Source: Ornithinimicrobium pekingense DSM 21552 | Lineage (GTDB): Bacteria; Actinomycetota; Actinomycetes; Actinomycetales; Dermatophilaceae | Assembly (NCBI RefSeq): GCF_000421185.1 | Contig: NZ_ATWJ01000012.1 | Coordinates: 186,001 to 250,000 of the forward strand | Direction of reading: 5' to 3' | DNA: 64,000 bases | Translations under genes and position numbers: made by a program | The notes under the pieces: model-generated | The model's input: only the letters and a program-made list of their open reading frames with translations | Told to the model about the DNA's origin: nothing | Database searches by the model: none | Shown: one piece after another, positions 1-8,224 of the stretch | Layout of the letters: every line of letters starts with the position of its first letter | Numbering within the stretch: position 1 is the stretch's first letter

Positions 1-670
1 CCGGGCCGTGCCGCTCGACCGCCTCGGCCAGCACCGGCCCGAGGACGTCACGCATCCAGCCCAGCCGGGTGATGACCTCCTCGGAGTAGGCGCCGTAGCG
101 CAGCACCTTGCCCAGGCCCTCGTTGAGCGAGCAGTGCGAGACCGTGCCGTGCACCGGGTCGCGCAGCTCGAAGACCCACATCGAGGGGGAGATGACCCCG
201 GCCATCGGGCCGACCGCGCCGCGGCTGTGGCAGGGGGCCAGGGAGATGTCCGGGCCGGAGAGCCTCTCGACCGCCTCCTCCTCGGTGGCGGCCAGGCCCT
301 CGAAGAGCATGGCGCCGATGAGCGCCCCGCGCATCGGGCCGGAGGCCCGGTCCCAGGTCAGCGGCGGGCCGCTGTGCAGGAACTCCCCCCGCTGCAGGCC
401 GAGCGCCTCGCTGGCCGGGGCGACGCGGACGAGCTCGGCCTCCGCGGAGGTGATGCGCTCCAGGGCGAGGGCGTTGGCCTCGGTGAGCCGCGGGTCGGCC
501 AGGACCGTCGCGAGCGCCTCCCCGGTGCCGTCCATCGGGGGGCGCCACTCGACGTCGGCGACGGGCACGGCCTGGTCGCGCAGGGCGTCGGCGAACAGCT
601 CGGCGCCCGCGGCGACGACGGCGGGGTCGCGGGTCAGCAGTCCGTGCAGCGGCTGCTCGGTGGTGCTCAT
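1..670 (-). CDS. allG: Oxamate carbamoyltransferase subunit AllG (DUF1116), partial
   Basis: The gene runs off the left edge, so only the first 223 codons are present. The translation opens MSTTEQPLHG and contains HSGPPLTWDRASGPMRGA and CHSRGAVGPMAGVIS, typical of DUF1116 (E. coli YlbE, renamed AllG). In E. coli, AllF, AllG and AllH together form oxamate carbamoyltransferase, which splits oxalurate with phosphate into oxamate and carbamoyl phosphate. The ATG (668-670) overlaps the TGA of the preceding allF gene as ATGA, so translation is probably coupled. No frameshift or odd composition is seen in the visible part. Family assignment is strong; the enzymatic role is by analogy with E. coli and by the presence of both partner genes. 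Confidence 0.85.
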   Translation of the reverse strand, partial: MSTTEQPLHGLLTRDPAVVAAGAELFADALRDQAVPVADVEWRPPMDGTGEALATVLADPRLTEANALALERITSAEAELVRVAPASEALGLQRGEFLHSGPPLTWDRASGPMRGALIGAMLFEGLAATEEEAVERLSGPDISLAPCHSRGAVGPMAGVISPSMWVFELRDPVHGTVSHCSLNEGLGKVLRYGAYSEEVITRLGWMRDVLGPVLAEAVERHGP

Positions 671-2196
671 CGGGCGGTCCTCTCGGTCGCGGGGGTGGTG
701 GCGGGAGCCGCGCCCAGGAGCGAGAGCGCGGCGCGGACCGCCTGGGCGTTGGAGGTGAAGACGCTCGCGCCGGCCGCGGCCAGCGCCTCGGCGCAGGAGA
801 CCAGGCCCTGGGGGTCGGACTCCGTCCCCACGAGGGTGACGACGACGGGCAGGTCGCGGCCCTGGCCGGTAGCGGTGGCGCGGGCCTGCCGGACCGCGTC
901 GGCGAGCTCGCCGGCGGGGTCGGGGTGGGCGCCGTGGCCGAGGACGAGGTCGAGCAGCAGGACGCCGCAGGTGGGGTCGGCGCCCTCGGTTCGGATCCGC
1001 TCCAGGCGCAGGGACGGGTCGATCATCGGGTGCGCCCGGCCCTGGGTCAGCTCGTCGTCGCCGAAGTCGAGCACGGCGTGCCCCTGCGCCCGCTCCGATC
1101 CGGAGACCCGCGGGCTGCCGGCGAGCGGGATGTTGGAGACGACCGGGCCCAGCACCTCCTCGGCGATGACCATGGCCTCGTCGGCGAGGGTGCCGCCGCA
1201 GAACAGGCCGCGCAGGGACGCCCCGGCCGGTGCCTGCCCGCTGCTTCCCTCGGCGGGCCAGGTCGGCCAGGCGGGCACGTCGGCACCGACGGCGGCGAGG
1301 GTCTGCTCGACCGCGGCGGTCAGGTCGGGCAGCCCCCGGCCGAGCGTGGCCCAGGACACCGGGACCCCCAGCTCGGCGGCGAGCCGCTCCAGGTCGGCGA
1401 CGACCTCCTCGGCCGCGGGCTTGGAGACGATCACGACGTGCTCGGTCGCCTCGTCGGCGGCGAGCGCGCGCAGCGCCTGCCGGGCCGAGCGTCCGCCCAC
1501 CTCGGCGGACAGGTCGCGCCCGCCCAGCCCGAGGCAGTGGCTGACGCCCTCGCCGGCCAGGTCGAGCAGGCACATGACCTGCTGGGCCCCGGTGCCGGAG
1601 GCCGCGACCACGCCGATGCGGCCGGGGCGCACGACGTTGGCGAAGCCGAGCGCGGCCCCGCCCACCACCGCGGTGCCGCAGTCGGGACCCATCACCAGCA
1701 CGTCGCGCGCGGCGGCGGCGTCCTTGAGCGCGATCTCGTCGGCGACCGGCACGTTGTCGCTGAAGAGCATGACCGACAGCCCCGCGTTGACGGCGTCGAG
1801 GGCATCGAGCACGGCGTGCTGGCCGGGGGTGCTGACCAGCGCCAGGCCTGCCCCCGTGCGCCGGGCCGCGGAGCCGACGGTGCGGGGGGCCACCTCGGTG
1901 GTCGCCCCGCCGGCGCGCGAGCGCTCGTGCAGCTCCTGCAGGACGGCGGTGAGCATCTCGCGCCCGGCGGCCAGCGCGTCGTCGTCCTGCGCGCGCAGGG
2001 CGACGACGAGGTCGTTGGGGCCGGCCCCGTCGGGGACGTCGAAACCGGTCTCGCGCATGAGACCGAGGTTGAGCTCGGTGCCCATGCCGATGAGCGCGTC
2101 CGCGACGCCGGGCGTCGTGCGCACGCGCTGCGACACCTGCATCAGGGTGACGGAGTCGTGGTAGACGCCGCGGCGGATCTCGACCGAGTCAGTCAC
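667..2196 (-). CDS. allF: Oxamate carbamoyltransferase subunit AllF (FdrA family)
   Basis: 509 residues, with the succinyl-CoA-synthetase-like fold of the FdrA family. VLVMGPDCGTAVVGG and GVVAASGTGAQQVMCLL are the conserved nucleotide/phosphate-binding segments, and the N-terminus VRRG-like start with HDSVTLMQVSQRV is typical of FdrA. The start is GTG (2194-2196), which overlaps the TGA of allH as GTGA. The stop overlaps the allG start. FdrA was long called an acyl-CoA synthetase; the E. coli work renaming fdrA/ylbE/ylbF to allFGH makes it a subunit of oxamate carbamoyltransferase. The three subunits lie here in the order allH-allF-allG, transcribed away from pucR. Transcription is probably under PucR control, which is inferred from position only. 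Confidence 0.88.
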   Translation of the reverse strand: MTDSVEIRRGVYHDSVTLMQVSQRVRTTPGVADALIGMGTELNLGLMRETGFDVPDGAGPNDLVVALRAQDDDALAAGREMLTAVLQELHERSRAGGATTEVAPRTVGSAARRTGAGLALVSTPGQHAVLDALDAVNAGLSVMLFSDNVPVADEIALKDAAAARDVLVMGPDCGTAVVGGAALGFANVVRPGRIGVVAASGTGAQQVMCLLDLAGEGVSHCLGLGGRDLSAEVGGRSARQALRALAADEATEHVVIVSKPAAEEVVADLERLAAELGVPVSWATLGRGLPDLTAAVEQTLAAVGADVPAWPTWPAEGSSGQAPAGASLRGLFCGGTLADEAMVIAEEVLGPVVSNIPLAGSPRVSGSERAQGHAVLDFGDDELTQGRAHPMIDPSLRLERIRTEGADPTCGVLLLDLVLGHGAHPDPAGELADAVRQARATATGQGRDLPVVVTLVGTESDPQGLVSCAEALAAAGASVFTSNAQAVRAALSLLGAAPATTPATERTAR

Positions 2197-3059
2197 GAGG
2201 GTCCTTCCTTCGGGGTGGGTATGGCGTGGTGCAGGACGGCGTCCAGGCCCAGCAGGAGGGCCGCGCCGGAGGTGTGGCCGACGGCGACGACGTCCTCGGC
2301 GTGCCGACGCAGCCGCGGATCGTCGGCGAGGCCGTCGTGCCAGGCACGTAGGAGGTCGACCACCGGCGGCACGGCATACCCGAGGGCGGCGTGGCGCAGG
2401 AGGGTGGCCGACAGCGCGGTGGTGCGGTGCAGCAGCGGGGCCAGCCTCTCCTCGAGGCGGGCGCGGGCGGGCTCGTCGCCGGTGGCGCGCAGACCGAGCA
2501 GGGCGCCGCAGAGCACGTCGTCGCCGGCGGGGGTCAGACCGGGCCCCAGGCCGACGAGCGCCGCGGGCCCGGTGGGCGTCAGCAGCCGCGGGAGCGCCTC
2601 GAGCAGCGCTGGGGGCAGGTCGTCGGCCAGGCCCGGCAGGGAACGGACCAGCTGCGACAACCGCGTGCGCCGCGCCGAGCCGGCGGCCGGTGACGGGACG
2701 CTCACCGGCGTGGGCGCCGGGCGCCAGGTCCGGCGCACGGCGAGCGAGCCGCCCGGGGCAACGACCCGCCCCTGCCCGACGATGACCTCCGTGCCGGCCC
2801 GCAGCCGCAGGCCGTGCAGGTCGTGGGCCGAGCCCAGCCGCAGGCCGCCGGGCAGCACCAGGGCACCGGGCGCGAGCAGGGGCAGGACCTCGTGCTCCCC
2901 CTCGTCCGTGGGCAGCAGGTAGGCGGCCAGGTCGAAGGCGGCCGCCACGCGCGCCGGCCGCGGGGGGCCGTGCAGCCAGGCGGGGCCCAGCGTCGACGCC
3001 GCGGCGGGCCGCGCGTCGAGGACGCGGGGCCGGCGCACGGGGGCGTCGCTGGTCAGCAT
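2193..3059 (-). CDS. allH: Oxamate carbamoyltransferase subunit AllH (DUF2877)
   Basis: 288 residues from an ATG at 3057-3059 (MLTSDAPVRRPRVLDARPAA). The frame stays open another 33 codons upstream, but those would cover the short divergent promoter region, so I prefer this start. The C-terminal half carries GLGPGLTPAGDDVLCGALLG, the signature of DUF2877 (E. coli YlbF, now AllH). It is the first gene of the minus-strand operon and overlaps allF by GTGA. With AllF and AllG it should form oxamate carbamoyltransferase; the specific part played by this subunit is unknown to me. Confidence 0.82.
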   Translation of the reverse strand: MLTSDAPVRRPRVLDARPAAASTLGPAWLHGPPRPARVAAAFDLAAYLLPTDEGEHEVLPLLAPGALVLPGGLRLGSAHDLHGLRLRAGTEVIVGQGRVVAPGGSLAVRRTWRPAPTPVSVPSPAAGSARRTRLSQLVRSLPGLADDLPPALLEALPRLLTPTGPAALVGLGPGLTPAGDDVLCGALLGLRATGDEPARARLEERLAPLLHRTTALSATLLRHAALGYAVPPVVDLLRAWHDGLADDPRLRRHAEDVVAVGHTSGAALLLGLDAVLHHAIPTPKEGPS

Positions 3060-3121
3060 TGCGTCACGATATGCGCGGGCCCCGTGTTGCGTTGCCGGTG
3101 CTTTGTGACAACGATCTGGCC
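3060..3121. promoter_or_regulatory. Divergent allHFG / pucR control region
   Basis: This 62-base gap separates the divergent starts of allH and pucR and is visibly less GC-rich than its surroundings. It holds GCGTCACGA at 3061-3069; the same 9-mer recurs at 4891-4899 upstream of the permease gene. A second half-related element, TTTGTGACAACGAT, sits near 3102-3115. Both could be sites for PucR or another regulator. No convincing -35/-10 pair was found. The assignment rests on position and a short shared word only. Confidence 0.35.
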
Positions 3122-4780
3122 ATGCATCGTCAACTGTCGCCCGTGCCCGCCCCTGCACCGGCGGGGATGACCATGACCGAGGTGCTCGAGCTGCCGGTCA
3201 TGCGGGGCGCCACCGTCATCGCCGGACGCGACGGCCTGGACGCGTGGGTCAGCAGCGTCAACGTCATGGAGGTCCCCGACGTGCTGCCGTGGGTGCGCCC
3301 CCACGAGATGCTGCTCACGACCGGCTACCCGTTGCGCTCGCACGACGCCGACGACCTGACCTCCTGGATCGGGGGGCTGGCCGACCACGGGGTGTCGGCG
3401 GTCGCGCTCAAGCTCGCCCGCTACGTCGAGGAGCTGCCCGCCGCGGCGCTGGCCGAGGCCGACCGACGCGGGCTGGCGGTCCTCACCCTGCCGGGCGACG
3501 TGAGCTTCGACGACGTCATCAACCAGGTGCTGACGGTCGTCATCAACCGCCGGGCCGACACCCTGGCCCGGGCCGAGCAGGTGCTGCAGGACCTCGTCGG
3601 GGTGGTCATCGCCGGGGGCGACCTGGACCAGGTCTGCCAGGGGGTCGTCCGCCACCTGGCGCGGACGGCGATCGTCACGACCATGGACGGCCGGGTGCTG
3701 GCCTCGGCCGGAGAGCTGCCGGAGCGTCTCGGCGAGCTGCCCGGCTTCGACCCGACCGGACGCTTCGTCGTGGAGACCGAGCTGCCCGGGGTGTCCGCCG
3801 AGTTCGACGGGCAGCACCGCCTGGTCGCCCGCGTCCCGGGCGGACGGGCCGACCTCGGCCGCCTGGTGCTCATGCGCGAGGACGGCGCCTTCACCGCCGA
3901 GGACAACCACGTCGTCGGGCAGGCGACCACGGCCGCCGCCCTGGCCATCACCAAGCACCAGGCGATCGCCGCCGTCGAGGGCAAGTACCGCGGCGACTTC
4001 CTGCGCGACGCCCTGCTGGGGCGGGCCGGTGACGCCGACCGGGTCGCCGCCCACGCCGCCGACCTGGGCTGGGACCTGCGACGCCCGCTCGCGGTGGTCG
4101 TCGCCGAGGCCGAGGAGGCGCCGGCCGAGGACGCCGTCGCCCGGACGCTGCCCGAGCGGTTCCGTGCCGCGTGGGAGCGGGTCGTCGGCACCGACGACCA
4201 CGCCGCGGCGGTGGCCGGGTTCAGCCAGGAGGTCGTCGTGCTCCTGGGCGTGCCCGCCGAGCTGGAGCCCGCGGGCGTCACCGAGCGGGTGGTGCAGATG
4301 GCCGCGCAGGTGCACGGCCGCGGCGGTGGCGGCCGTCGCACCTTCGCCACCGGCATCTCCCGCACCATCACCGACCTCGCCGACCTGCCGCGCGCCTACG
4401 CCGAGGCGCGCAAGGCGGTCCAGGTCGGACGGCGGCTGCACGGCGAGCGCGCGATCACCCACTTCGACGCGCTCGGCGTCTTCCGCCTGCTCTCCCAGGT
4501 CGAGGACCGCGCCGAGCTGGCCAGCTTCGTCGCCGAGACGCTCGGGCCGCTGGCCGCCGACACCTCCGAGGAGGCCGAGGACCTGCGCACGACGCTGACC
4601 GTGCTGCTGGACAACAACCTCAACGTCGCCTCGACGGCCCGGTCGCTGCACTTCCACTACAACTCGCTGCGCTACCGCATCGGCAAGCTGGAGCGGATCC
4701 TCGGCCCGTTCACCACCGACCCCCGCCTGCGGTTCGCGATCATGCTGGCCCTGCAGGCCCGCCAGCTCGACCACCCCTAG
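3122..4780 (+). CDS. pucR: PucR-family transcriptional regulator
   Basis: 552 residues if it starts at ATG 3122; ATG 3167 (MTMTEVLELPVMRGAT) is an equally reasonable start because the PucR N-terminal domain begins there. Neither has a clear ribosome-binding site. Order of domains: PucR ligand-sensing domain (about residues 18-140, with EVPDVLPWVRPHEMLLTTGY), a middle GGDEF-like/regulatory region, and a C-terminal PucR helix-turn-helix (about 485-545, with NNLNVASTARSLHFHYNSLR). PucR controls purine catabolism in Bacillus and many actinobacteria. Here it lies between the oxamate carbamoyltransferase genes and the permease/molybdenum-hydroxylase genes, so it is the obvious regulator of the island. 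Confidence 0.88.
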   Translation: MHRQLSPVPAPAPAGMTMTEVLELPVMRGATVIAGRDGLDAWVSSVNVMEVPDVLPWVRPHEMLLTTGYPLRSHDADDLTSWIGGLADHGVSAVALKLARYVEELPAAALAEADRRGLAVLTLPGDVSFDDVINQVLTVVINRRADTLARAEQVLQDLVGVVIAGGDLDQVCQGVVRHLARTAIVTTMDGRVLASAGELPERLGELPGFDPTGRFVVETELPGVSAEFDGQHRLVARVPGGRADLGRLVLMREDGAFTAEDNHVVGQATTAAALAITKHQAIAAVEGKYRGDFLRDALLGRAGDADRVAAHAADLGWDLRRPLAVVVAEAEEAPAEDAVARTLPERFRAAWERVVGTDDHAAAVAGFSQEVVVLLGVPAELEPAGVTERVVQMAAQVHGRGGGGRRTFATGISRTITDLADLPRAYAEARKAVQVGRRLHGERAITHFDALGVFRLLSQVEDRAELASFVAETLGPLAADTSEEAEDLRTTLTVLLDNNLNVASTARSLHFHYNSLRYRIGKLERILGPFTTDPRLRFAIMLALQARQLDHP

Positions 4781-4800
4781 CCACGACCAGGGCCGGCACG

Positions 4801-4833
4801 CCCTACGCTGGGCAACCTCTGCCCAACGCAGGG
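4801..4833 (+). terminator. Inverted repeat downstream of pucR
   Basis: The arms CCCTACGCTGGGCA (4801-4814) and TGCCCAACGCAGGG (4820-4833) pair at 12 of 14 positions around a 5-base loop. It begins 20 bases after the pucR stop, so it is most likely the pucR terminator. No T-run follows. Because it also lies upstream of the permease, an operator function cannot be excluded. Confidence 0.55.
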
Positions 4834-4962
4834 GCGGCTACCTGTCACAGTCTGCCGGTACCCTCCGCCGTCGCTGGCACCTAGTGTCGTGCGTCACGAG
4901 GCGTGCTCCGGCGAATGACGTGACGGGGCCCGTGACCGCCTCACGACAAAGGAGTGTGTGAA
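4834..4962 (+). promoter_or_regulatory. Upstream region of the permease gene
   Basis: The region contains GCGTCACGA (4891-4899), shared with the allH/pucR gap, and a cluster of GTGAC/GTCAC words (GACGTGACGG near 4918, GTGACCGCCTCACGAC near 4931). The ribosome-binding site AAAGGAG lies about 8 bases before the GTG at 4963. No confident -35/-10 hexamers were identified. Confidence 0.35.
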
Positions 4963-6531
4963 GTGGCGGCATTTGGTTGGAAGCTCCACGGGGACGGGAA
5001 GACGCTGCGGCCCGGCGACGTCGTGGCCCCCGACGAGCGGCTCAGCTGGGGCAGGACGGCGGGCCTGGGCGCCCAGCACGTGGTGGCGATGTTCGGCGCC
5101 ACGTTCGTCTTCCCCCTCATCATGGGGCTGAACCCCCAGCTGGCCATCATGATGAGCGGCATCGCGACGATCGCGTTCCTGCTCATCGTCCAGGGCCGGG
5201 TCCCCTCCTACCTGGGCACCTCGGCCGCCTTCGTCGGCGGCGTCGCCGCCGTCGTCGCCCAGGGCGGCACCCCCCAGCAGGTCACCGGCGCCATCCTCGT
5301 CGCCGGCGTCGTGCTCACCCTCACCGGCATCTTCATCCACTTCATCGGCGCGGCCGCGCTGACCAAGGTGCTGCCTCCGGTGGTCACCGGCGCCGTGGTC
5401 ATGCTCATCGGCTTCAACCTCGCACCCGTGGTCGCCGACATCTACTGGCCCCAGGACCAGTGGATCGCGCTGGCCACGATGACGGTCACCATCCTGCTGG
5501 CCACCATCCTGCCCGGCTTCTGGGGCCGCGTCTCGGTCCTGCTGGGCCTGGTCTTCGGCTATGTCGCCTCCTGGCTGGCGGACGTCCTCACCGGCCCCAT
5601 CACCGCCTTCAACGCCGGCACCGGCGAGGTCGACACCCACAACCGCGTCAACTGGGACGGCGTCGTCTCCGCGCCGTGGTTCGGCCTGCCGCCGGCCACC
5701 GACACCGCCGCGGGCGTGGTCGGCTGGCACCTGCCCGACATCGAGCTGACCTTCGTGCTGCTCATGCTCCCGGCCGTGGTGGCGCTGGTCGCCGAGAACG
5801 TCGGCCACGTCAAGGCCGTCGCCGAGATGACCGGCCACGACCTCGACCCGGTCATGGGCCGCGCCGTGGCCGCCGACGGCATCGGCACCATGCTCGCCAC
5901 CTCCGTGGGTGGCTCCCCGACCACGACCTACGCCGAGAACATCGGCGTCATGGCCTCCACCCGGGTCTACTCCACCGCCGCCTACTACGCGGCGGCCCTG
6001 GTGGCGATCCTCTTCGGCCTCTCCCCCAAGTTCGGCGCGCTCATCTCCGCCGTGCCGGGCGGCGTGCTCGGCGGCATCACCGTGGTCCTCTACGGCATGA
6101 TCGGCCTGCTCGGCGCCAAGATCTGGGTCGAGAACCGGGTCGACTTCTCCAAGCCGCTCAACCTGGTCCCCGTCGCCGCCGGCATCATCATCGCCATCGG
6201 TGACACCTCGCTGTCGATCGGTGACGAGTTCTCGCTGGCCGGCATCGCCTTCGGCACCATCGTGACGATCGCGGCCTACCACCTGGTGCGCGTGCTCATG
6301 CCCGCCTCCATGCGCGACGAGCAGTTCGGCACGGCCACCTTCGCCGACCCGCCCGGCGGCCAGAACCTGGAGAACCTCGGCCTGGCCGACGACTACGGCC
6401 TCTACGGCCACCGCGTCCTGGGCCGCACCTCCGAGGGCCATCTCATCGTGGAGGAGCACGCCCAGCAGACGCGGACCGACGACCCCCACGAGCGGGAGGC
6501 GCGCCCCGGGGGCGACACCGACCGAGCCTGA
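4963..6531 (+). CDS. NCS2/SLC23 nucleobase:cation symporter (UraA-like)
   Basis: 522 residues starting at GTG 4963; AAAGGAG about 8 bases upstream decides this start over GTG 4954. About 14 membrane segments are visible. The substrate-site segments are AENVGHVKAVAEMTG (helix 8, with the conserved Glu) and GGSPTTTYAENIGVMASTRV (helix 10). The second has the TTYxENIG form of uracil permease UraA, not the QNNGVIQ form of xanthine/urate carriers such as XanQ. It probably brings a nucleobase or cyclic ureide into the cell. It lies between pucR and the molybdenum hydroxylase, so its substrate is probably what that enzyme oxidises. The exact substrate cannot be read from the sequence. Confidence 0.9.
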   Translation: MAAFGWKLHGDGKTLRPGDVVAPDERLSWGRTAGLGAQHVVAMFGATFVFPLIMGLNPQLAIMMSGIATIAFLLIVQGRVPSYLGTSAAFVGGVAAVVAQGGTPQQVTGAILVAGVVLTLTGIFIHFIGAAALTKVLPPVVTGAVVMLIGFNLAPVVADIYWPQDQWIALATMTVTILLATILPGFWGRVSVLLGLVFGYVASWLADVLTGPITAFNAGTGEVDTHNRVNWDGVVSAPWFGLPPATDTAAGVVGWHLPDIELTFVLLMLPAVVALVAENVGHVKAVAEMTGHDLDPVMGRAVAADGIGTMLATSVGGSPTTTYAENIGVMASTRVYSTAAYYAAALVAILFGLSPKFGALISAVPGGVLGGITVVLYGMIGLLGAKIWVENRVDFSKPLNLVPVAAGIIIAIGDTSLSIGDEFSLAGIAFGTIVTIAAYHLVRVLMPASMRDEQFGTATFADPPGGQNLENLGLADDYGLYGHRVLGRTSEGHLIVEEHAQQTRTDDPHEREARPGGDTDRA

Positions 6532-6538
6532 CCTCCCG

Positions 6539-6569
6539 CGGGCCGGGTGCCGACCCGGCACCCGGCCCG
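6539..6569 (+). terminator. Strong hairpin after the permease gene
   Basis: A perfect 14-bp stem, CGGGCCGGGTGCCG (6539-6552) with CGGCACCCGGCCCG (6556-6569), closes on a 3-base loop 8 bases after the permease stop. No T-run follows, as is common in high-GC actinobacteria. It probably reduces read-through into the hydroxylase genes, which would then need their own promoter in 6570-6641; I could not identify one. Confidence 0.7.
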
Positions 6570-6641
6570 TGCACGTCATACCCGAGAAGACCCCGACCGG
6601 GCCCCGCGCCCGCACCCCACCCAGGAGCAGGTGATCCGCCG

Positions 6642-7565
6642 ATGAAACCGGCCCCCTTCGTCTACCACGCACCGGCCGACGTCCAGGAGACCCTGGAGCT
6701 GCTGGCCGAGCTGGGACCGGAGGCCAAGGTGCTCGCGGGCGGCCAGTCCCTGGTGCCGGTCCTCAACATGCGCCTGGCCAGCCCCGCCCACCTCGTCGAC
6801 ATCAACCGGGTCGCCGGGCTGGACGAGGTCACGGTCGAGCCCGGCGGGGTGCGCGTCGGCGCCCTCGTGCGGCACGCGCACCTGCTGTCCCACTCCGCCG
6901 CGCGCACCGCCCAGCCGCTGCTGCGCCAGGCGCTGCGGTGGGTGGCCCACCCCGTCATCCGCAACCGCGGCACCACCGTCGGCTCGATCGTCCACGCCGA
7001 CCCCGCCGGCGAGATGCCCGCGGTGCTGGCCCTGACCGACGGCCACGTGCTGCTGCGCTCGGTCCACGGCGACCGCGAGGTCCCGGCCAGCTCCTTCTTC
7101 GTCGGCCCCATGGAGTGCTGCGCGACCGCCGACGAGCTCGCCGTCGAGGCGGTCTTCGGCCGCTTCCCGCCCGGCACCCGGACCGGGTTCAGCGAGATCG
7201 CGCGCCGGCACGGCGACTACGCCCTCGCCGGGGTCGCCCTGGCGCTGCGCCTCGGCGACGACGGGTCCGTGACCAGCGCGCGGGCCAGCTTCGTCTCGCT
7301 CACCGAGGTGCCCGACGTGCTCGACCTGACCGACGCGGTCGCCGGGGCCACCGCCGCCGACCTGCCCGGCCTCGCGGGCCGTGTCGAGGAGGTCGTCGGC
7401 GGCCACGTCGACCCCGTCGACGACATCCACGCCTCCGCCGACTACCGCCGCCACCTGGCCGTGGTCCAGACGCACCGGCTGCTCGACCGGCTCACGGCCG
7501 GCGAGGACGCCGACGGGACCGTGCGCCTGCCCGACGCCCCCACCGACCAGGAGGTCACCGCATGA
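6642..7565 (+). CDS. Molybdenum hydroxylase FAD-binding subunit (CoxM/XdhB family)
   Basis: 307 residues from ATG 6642, with AGGAGCAGG about 7 bases upstream. The FAD-binding PCMH-type domain occupies the first two thirds, with AGGQSLVPVLNMRLASPAHL near residue 34 and RNRGTTVGSIVHADPAGEM near 107; the CO-dehydrogenase flavoprotein C-terminal domain follows. The flavin takes electrons from the iron-sulfur subunit. Its TGA overlaps the next ATG as ATGA. It is the first gene of a tight run of FAD, 2Fe-2S and Mo subunits followed by coxG. The substrate is not deducible from this subunit. Confidence 0.92.
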   Translation: MKPAPFVYHAPADVQETLELLAELGPEAKVLAGGQSLVPVLNMRLASPAHLVDINRVAGLDEVTVEPGGVRVGALVRHAHLLSHSAARTAQPLLRQALRWVAHPVIRNRGTTVGSIVHADPAGEMPAVLALTDGHVLLRSVHGDREVPASSFFVGPMECCATADELAVEAVFGRFPPGTRTGFSEIARRHGDYALAGVALALRLGDDGSVTSARASFVSLTEVPDVLDLTDAVAGATAADLPGLAGRVEEVVGGHVDPVDDIHASADYRRHLAVVQTHRLLDRLTAGEDADGTVRLPDAPTDQEVTA

Positions 7566-8224
7566 GCACGCCGAGCAGCGACAGGCAGATGGACGCGCAG
7601 CACGGCCAGGGGCAGCCGCAGGACCGCCCCCAGCCCCCACGCACCCCCGGTGTCCGTGGGCGGGTCGTCACCACCGTGCCGCGCGCCGCGTTCGACCCCG
7701 CCGGGGGCGCCGCACGCCCCGAGGAGCTGCTCGACGTCTACCTGCGGGTCAACGGCTCCGAGCACCACCTGCGCGTGCCCGGGCGGCGGCTGCTCTCCGA
7801 CGCGCTGCGCCACGACCTGCGCCTCACGGGCACCCACGTCGGCTGCGAGCACGGGGTATGCGGTGCCTGCACCGTGCTGCTCGACGGCCAGCCGGCGCGC
7901 GCCTGCCTGATGTTCGCCGTCACCGCGCAGGGCCACGACATCACCACCGTCGAGGGCCTCGGCGGTGCCGACGGGCAGCTGGGCCCGGTCCAGCAGGCGT
8001 TCGTGGAGTGCCACGGGCTGCAGTGCGGCTTCTGCACCCCGGGCTTCCTGACGACCATCACCGCCTACCTGGACGAGAACCCCGACCCCACCCCGGAGGA
8101 GGCGCGGGAGGCGGTCGCCGGCAACCTGTGCCGCTGCACCGGCTACCAGAACATCGTCAAGGCCGTCTGCCGCGCCGCGGAGCTGCGGCGCGACGGCGAC
8201 GCCCCGCAGGAGGAGCAGCGATGA
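7562..8224 (+). CDS. Molybdenum hydroxylase 2Fe-2S subunit (CoxS/XdhC-type)
   Basis: 220 residues from ATG 7562. The plant-type ferredoxin cluster is bound by GCEHGVCGACTVLLDG and a further Cys in ARAC. The second cluster is bound by QCGFC and LCRCTGYQN. The N-terminal 65 residues (Gln/Pro-rich, then GRVVTTVPRAAF) are an extension beyond the usual length of about 160 residues; their function is unknown. It carries electrons between the molybdopterin and FAD subunits. Overlaps of 4 bases on both sides indicate coupled translation with its partners. Confidence 0.93.
   Translation: MSTPSSDRQMDAQHGQGQPQDRPQPPRTPGVRGRVVTTVPRAAFDPAGGAARPEELLDVYLRVNGSEHHLRVPGRRLLSDALRHDLRLTGTHVGCEHGVCGACTVLLDGQPARACLMFAVTAQGHDITTVEGLGGADGQLGPVQQAFVECHGLQCGFCTPGFLTTITAYLDENPDPTPEEAREAVAGNLCRCTGYQNIVKAVCRAAELRRDGDAPQEEQR

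Noticed and set aside
8-2164. Long plus-strand open frame opposite allG/allF
   Set aside because: Its translation is Arg/Gly/Ala/Pro-rich without any family motif and mirrors the minus-strand genes that have clear FdrA and DUF1116 motifs; GC-rich DNA commonly leaves the antisense frame open.
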